NCBI GenBank assembly: GCA_008921705.1
Contig: VFFE01009152.1
Coordinates: forward strand, 196,748 to 260,747
Direction: 5' to 3'
From: Burhinus oedicnemus
Lineage: Eukaryota > Chordata > Aves > Charadriiformes > Burhinidae
DNA: 64,000 bases
The notes below the pieces were generated by a model. That model saw nothing but the letters and a program-made list of their open reading frames with translations. It did no database searches and was not told the DNA's origin. Of this stretch, positions 58,653 through 64,000 are shown in pieces (within the stretch, counting starts at the first letter, position 1; the number at the start of each line of letters is the position of its first letter). The position numbers and the translations under genes were made by a program.

Positions 58653-61600
58653 ACTTCTTAAGTACATGAACAATATAAAATGTCAACATAGTCTAGGGAG
58701 CATAAAGCATCACATCCATCCCATGATTTAACTAGAATTTCCAGTTGTTACCTGTGACTGAGTGATGAAGGCAGGTGTTGGGCTTCTGGTACAGTTCTGT
58801 GTGTGAAGAGTGCCCATATTTTCACACTGGTGAAAGAAACTCTCCAGCCCAACAAAGAGCCAACTGCTGAGCTATCAGTGCCATGGGGCTGGTGGGCAGG
58901 CCGGTTGCTGCCCTGTTGTCTTGTTAGACTTGTATTTCAGAAGCTCACTTCCTCTCACTTGTAATTTTAGGTGCCAGCATAAGGACCTTGATATTAACTG
59001 TACACACCTAATTACCGTCTGTGTTTGAAAATTTCACTCACTAGAAAAAAGGAAGTATGCAGTATTTGCTAGTATATTTTGGAAGTATGTGATGTGATGT
59101 ATCCTTTGTTTATCACCATAAGACATTCCTCAAATTCAAGGCTTGATTATTTCCAAGGAGCTGAAAACCAATGGCTCCAGTAAAAATCAGTGGAAGATGT
59201 ACTGCTTGCTATCCTTGGCTGCTCATAGATCAAAGGGAAGTAATCTTGGTTTTCTTTAACATGCTAGGATTAAAGGTAAAATTCATCTGTTCCCTAGTGT
59301 ATCTTTTGTTTTTTGGTGCTTGCTTAAGAATGTTTACTTGGAGCTGTAATATATGTTAGTTTTTCCAAAGAGCTTGTCAGAAATGGCTTTTTTAGAGAAA
59401 AGATTTTGTTTTCTAAAATTGTTAATCCTTTTATCCAGCAATTGACTTCAGATGTTTCCCCAGGTAAATTTTTCAGGGATTTTTTATTTTTTTAAGGTAA
59501 GATGGTAAAGACTTTAATCAGTAAAATTGGTTTAAATTAGTTTCTGGGATCATAAAGAATCAAAAATAACATTCAGATCACCAGGTTCCTAGTTGATAAT
59601 TAAAGTAAACCTTAAAAACAGTTACTTCATGTGTAAATGTTGCCATTTGCTAGTGGCTATTGTATATGTTTCCACATCAAAGGAAATGCACTGCAAATAG
59701 TTTTTTTTAAGGCTAACTGGCTTATACTTTCTGCAGACTGAAAATGTTAATGTTTAAACACATGGAATCAAGGGGTTAACTTCTCTTTAAGTGATTATTC
59801 AGACTAGTTAAATATTTTGCCCATTAAGAAGCAATAGATTTTATCTGACCCTCTAGAGTGGGGTGGGGATTGTTAGAGCTTGATCATTTATTGGCTACAC
59901 TTGCTGTAAGGGGCTAATGTTCATTGACTGAACTCTTCGGTTTAAGAGAACTTTTTCTGAAATACAGAGAGATCTAATTTTATTTCATGTTGTTGCTGGA
60001 GAAAGGTTGGATATTTTTTGTTGTTGTTGTTTTTTCCCAAAATGTTGAAAATACCTTAAGTTACTGATGCAGTTAACTAAAGGCCCATGGAGCTTTGCTT
60101 GCTAGAGGTGCAGATGACAGATGCAAAAATACATATGTATTGGAAGTGAAATAATTTGATTTAAAACCAGCTAGTTTGTAGATGAGTTTGAGATCTGGAA
60201 TATCTTGGAGACTCTTGGATTTATCCTGCATTTACTGAAAACTGAGCTTCACTGTATTTAGTGTGTAAGTAGTATACTGGCCACATGAGGATTAATTAAA
60301 ACTACAGGCCCCATCATATATTCTCTACACCACCTGTAATGAGAGTTTGACATGGAGAGGAGGGCTAGAAAGAAAGGATCAGCTTGATTTGGCATCTGGT
60401 CAAGAAAAGGAGCAAGTTTTTTTGTTCTTTTATAAGGAGGCTGGTTGTATCCAGGAAAAAAAAAGAGAAATATTTTTCTGGTAAGCTAAGTCTTGCTGTG
60501 GTTGGGTAGGAGCAAAGATGTGGGGCTCTGCTGAAGGCATACAGAATGGCCTTTTCTTCAGTGTTTTTTCCGTTTTATTTGGGATGTTGATCATCTCGAA
60601 GGAACATAACTGAAGAATGCCTTGTGAATCTGTGAATTTAAAAATCCCACCCTTTTCAATGGGGTCCAATGCAGGCAGGTTTCAGGAAGCTTGATGTAGT
60701 CAACAGAGTGCCACTGAGCTGCTCCTTGATTAGTTGTGGCCAGTGGTTCGCTCAAGACATGCACGTTGCTGGACTGAATGCTGTTATCCTGCTTGCACTG
60801 TTTTTGTTATATGCCTGTTTTTCTGTGCAGTATGACTTCATAAATTTCTGTTACTCCCAGAATTACAGGAATCTTTGTGTTTTATCTCATCTGTTACAAG
60901 AACTATTGTATTTATATTCCCAACTTTTGGTAAATTTATGATAACTAGGGGCTGTTCTTGATAGCTTGGAAATTCTTTATAAAAGGGTGTTTGTTTTGTT
61001 TTGGGGTTTTTTTGGGAAAATCTCCTTCCTCTTAAGAGATTGCCAAATCTCTCGCTTGCAAAGAAGGATGCAAATGAAATCTTATCTGAAAAAAGATTTA
61101 TCTAGATTGGCACAGGAGGTTCCTCCAGTGTCAAAATTTACTTTGTTATCACTTACATGGATAAAGGTCTGTTTTCAATAATGGCCAGCTCTTGGTGTTT
61201 CTTATCACGAGAGAATTTAGCTTCAGAGGGTATCCATCCATGCAGTAGTGAAGCCCGGATATCAAGTTTATCCTGACATCATTTTGGCACTCTGCTTTTA
61301 GTAGGAGTATTCATATGCTATGAGGTAAATAATGTGTTGCTTGTTTTTTTCGTCATTCGATCATTGAAGAGCTTCTGCTGATGTTCAAAACAGTGGTAAA
61401 TGAGCAGATTTTTTTTAAGCGTTGTCCCTCTAGATTTAAAAATCAAACAACAGAAATGTTTTATCACTTTGGGCATACTTCAAGTGATCAGAATTGTGTG
61501 CAGATACGGTCAGATAAATTAGTTTGTTAACTGGTGGAGAAGTTTGGGCCATTTAAATTCCTCTTCTTTAATTAAGCTTGTCATTCTAAACTGCTACTTA

Positions 61601-64000
61601 AAATACGTGTGGTATTTTAAGATCCAGGAGATCCTGGATGCTTGCATAGTGTAAGTGAAAGGTGCAGGTTTGTATTTTGTTGTAACATTACATATCCTAA
61701 AAAAAGGTAGGTCAGTAAATCATTAGCAGTTATTATTGTATACTTTAAACTTAGTTTTCTCAAACATATGAAGATAAGTGGCAGGCACTGGGTATACTAT
61801 CCCATGGAAGCATTGTATTTTCTAACTAAACTGTAAAATGTACATTGTCCCTGAAATGGGATAATTTTATGCACACATTTGTAAACTACACCCATTTGGC
61901 GGTTACTACATAAAATACTGTGAATATGTCTGTGTTAGAATATTTAGGACACATAATGCTAACATGCCCTCGTTACTTAATTTACAGATGTTTTATTTTA
62001 ATGAAATAGTGTGCTACAAACTTAAACGTTTTTGTGTTACTCAGTAAGAAAATGGTTCTGTTTATGTTACAGTGTTGTACCCTTCAGTCAGTTAAAACAA
62101 ACAAGGAAGCTAATAACAGCTTTAGGTAGGTCTCTCCTAAATCTGAAAGAGTTTCTGTTTATCTTCGACCATGACTGCAGAAAGCCTTAGCACAAGCAAT
62201 TACCAAGGCTGAGTATTTGCTCACTACTGCTGTCCTAATAGAAAGCAGAGATGTCTGGAATCATCAGAAAAAAAATCAATGTGTGGACCTGACTCCTGTC
62301 AAGTGATACAGGGAAAAATATTACAGATGGGGCAAATTAGAGATGTTTTAAAATCCCACAGATGAAGCAGCCTTTTCCAATGGTACTTGAAGAGGGCAGT
62401 CTTGAGAGCAGCCCAGTGTCTCGATCCCCCAGTGGAGGCACACCCCTGCTCCCAGCAGGGTCCTGCCTCCCTGGCTCTGCCCTCCTCTTCCCCTCTCCCA
62501 AACTAACTCAAGAGAAAAAATACCCAGGCTTGTGAATGTAGTGTCTTGGGAGGAGGGTCTGTCACGTGCTGGCATACAGGAGGGAAGGAGTTGGGACTGA
62601 GTGGCCAGGTGCAGGGCAGTGGGAAGGGAGGGCAGGAGGGGGAAGGCTTCTGTTGTGTTCCCCTTTGGGTGGCAAGAAACCTTCAAACTGGTTGAGCTGA
62701 TCCTGAAACCGCAGCCTTGGGGTTACTTTCTTCCACCAGATGCTTTCCTTTTGGGTGCCAAAGGGGCTACTCATCATTTTGATCAAAGGAGGTCAGTGAA
62801 TATAGAAGACTCCAAGATGTATGAGAGTTTTAGGAACAGATCTCAGCCTTGGCTGCCTGTAAAGGCCATGACATGACTGAAATCATGAAACCAGCCTTGT
62901 TGTGCTTCAGATCAAAGCTTTACAATCTGCTCCCCATCTTATTTCTACTTCCAGATAATTGGGGACAAGCACAGCAGGACACTGTCTGTCTGACACATCT
63001 AAATAAATTCTTAATGCGGAGATTCCTCTTCAAAGCATTCTCCCTTTACCCTCCCCAGCGGTTATGTTTCGCAGATGGAAGGAAGCCATTTTGTTTTCAC
63101 AACTTCTGTTGTTACCGTTTGATTCTCCCCTGGGTATCTCTTTTTCCCGGATTACAGTAGCAGTAATGTTAGTTTTGGAAAGAGGAAAATAAGCTGGTCT
63201 GTTCCTGGAAATCAAAGTAGTGCTTTATGCAGCAAGGAGAGCTGTGGCGCTGTAGCCCCTGTATGGAGTACCCTGGATTGAGGAGTGACTGGGAGACGTG
63301 GCACTGGCCACGTTAAAGTGAGTGATTCCAGGTACAAGGCTATGTCCTAGAAAAACATTAATGGAAGACGCAGTTGTTGGCAGTGAGGAGTAAGTGGTAT
63401 CACAGAAGCAAAGCCTAGCTCCTCCTGAGACATATCAAAATATTTGCTGTCTTGCAGAGCCATACTCAGTTGTTGAGTTACTTATGCGGTGACTGTGGAT
63501 GTCCCCCTTCCACATCCTCATACTGTGGGGATCGTCCACTTCTGCATCTGTTGGCAGTAGAGAGCAACTTCTCTTTGAAGGGATCTTCCTGATTTGGTTC
63601 AGGCGAAGGGCATTCAAGGCTCTGTCCCATTTACCCACCACTCACTGAGGTGTCACACTGCTCCTGAGCAGGCGTGTGCTGGTGTGTATGTCAGTACTTG
63701 TCATGAAAGCTGCAGTTACTCCTGTCCTGCAGAGTGATTCCCCTGTGCTAGGGGAATCAAAGTTTCCTGTAGCTTCATGAATGATCCACAGACTGCTTGG
63801 GTTTACATGAAGGAAGATGGACCGGCGCTTGTGTGATGGTGTCAGCGGGCAGAACAGCTCTTGCAGTGGGGTGGGAGTATGTAGCGCATCATGAGTCCTG
63901 CTGATGGATTTGTGATAGATGTCTTTTCATCTGGAAACTGCAAATGATGATTCCGTTCTGCCAGCCAGTGTGTGAGAACACAGTGTGAACTGGTGGGGAT
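58653..64000. other. Unique DNA, probably intronic
   Basis: No gene or transposon recognised. Simple features are a TTG repeat at about 60019-60031 and T-runs. The stretch at about 62380-62720 is GC-richer and has 90-112-codon frames open on both strands, but I recognise no protein in either. Confidence 0.5.

Larger units (their letters stand above)
32076..64000 (+). other. Inferred first intron of the CpG-island gene
   Basis: If the CpG island starts LHFPL2 and the donor at 32076 is used, the rest of the window is one long intron. This fits the absence of coding exons across 31 kb and the very long first intron of mammalian LHFPL2. It holds five CR1 remnants (36619-37069, 39806-40480, 40960-42702, 53450-53660, 56438-58652), simple repeats and unique AT-rich DNA. 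The inference fails if another gene or exon is shown here. Confidence 0.4.

Noticed and set aside
62348..62876. GC-richer segment with frames of 91-112 codons on both strands
   Set aside because: No recognisable protein, no splice context, and it is too small and CpG-poor to be a promoter island.
1..64000. CRISPR arrays, tRNA or rRNA genes, bacterial operons or phage-like modules
   Set aside because: No spaced direct repeats, no cloverleaf-like tRNA sequence and no ribosome-binding-site gene clusters were seen. Introns and CR1 elements mark this as vertebrate DNA.

Overview
The window looks like nuclear DNA from a bird. It is mostly non-coding and AT-rich. The only interspersed repeats I can recognise are CR1 non-LTR retrotransposons, several of them ending in the CR1 signature of ATTCTATG-like octamers. 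Two exons near the left end encode the C-terminus of arylsulfatase B (ARSB). I saw no SINE, LTR retrovirus or DNA transposon by eye, which fits a bird better than a mammal, crocodile or turtle. From general knowledge of synteny the region probably lies on chromosome Z, but nothing in the sequence proves that.

Layout. 1-211 is the 3' end of a CR1 copy. 212-6310 holds the end of ARSB on the + strand: the last part of intron 6, exon 7 (4957-5085), a 557-bp intron with a CR1 stub, the terminal exon with stop codon (5643-5911), and a short 3' UTR with two candidate polyadenylation signals. 6525-7372 is an old CR1 copy. 7373-31479 is intergenic and is interrupted by one well-preserved CR1 copy (23815-25063). 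31480-32990 is a strong CpG island with GC boxes, a G-quadruplex motif and a consensus splice donor (exon end at 32075). In mammals the next gene downstream of ARSB, in the same orientation, is LHFPL2, whose first exon is untranslated. I therefore infer that the island is the LHFPL2 promoter and first exon, and that 32076-64000 is its long first intron. No LHFPL2 coding exon is visible. That intron contains five more CR1 remnants, including an ancient + strand copy (40960-42702) and a 2.2-kb minus-strand copy (56438-58652) with a decayed reverse transcriptase.

Apart from the two ARSB exons and the decayed CR1 reverse transcriptase pieces, I see no convincing protein-coding sequence. The other open frames are short and fall in unique DNA or in the CpG island, where long open frames arise by chance. 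I found no undescribed multi-gene system. The most useful leads are a 33-nt diverged repeat pair shared by an intergenic site and the DNA just upstream of the CpG island, a perfect 22-bp palindrome, several complex unique blocks that may be conserved enhancers, and the mutation pattern in the CR1 reverse transcriptases.
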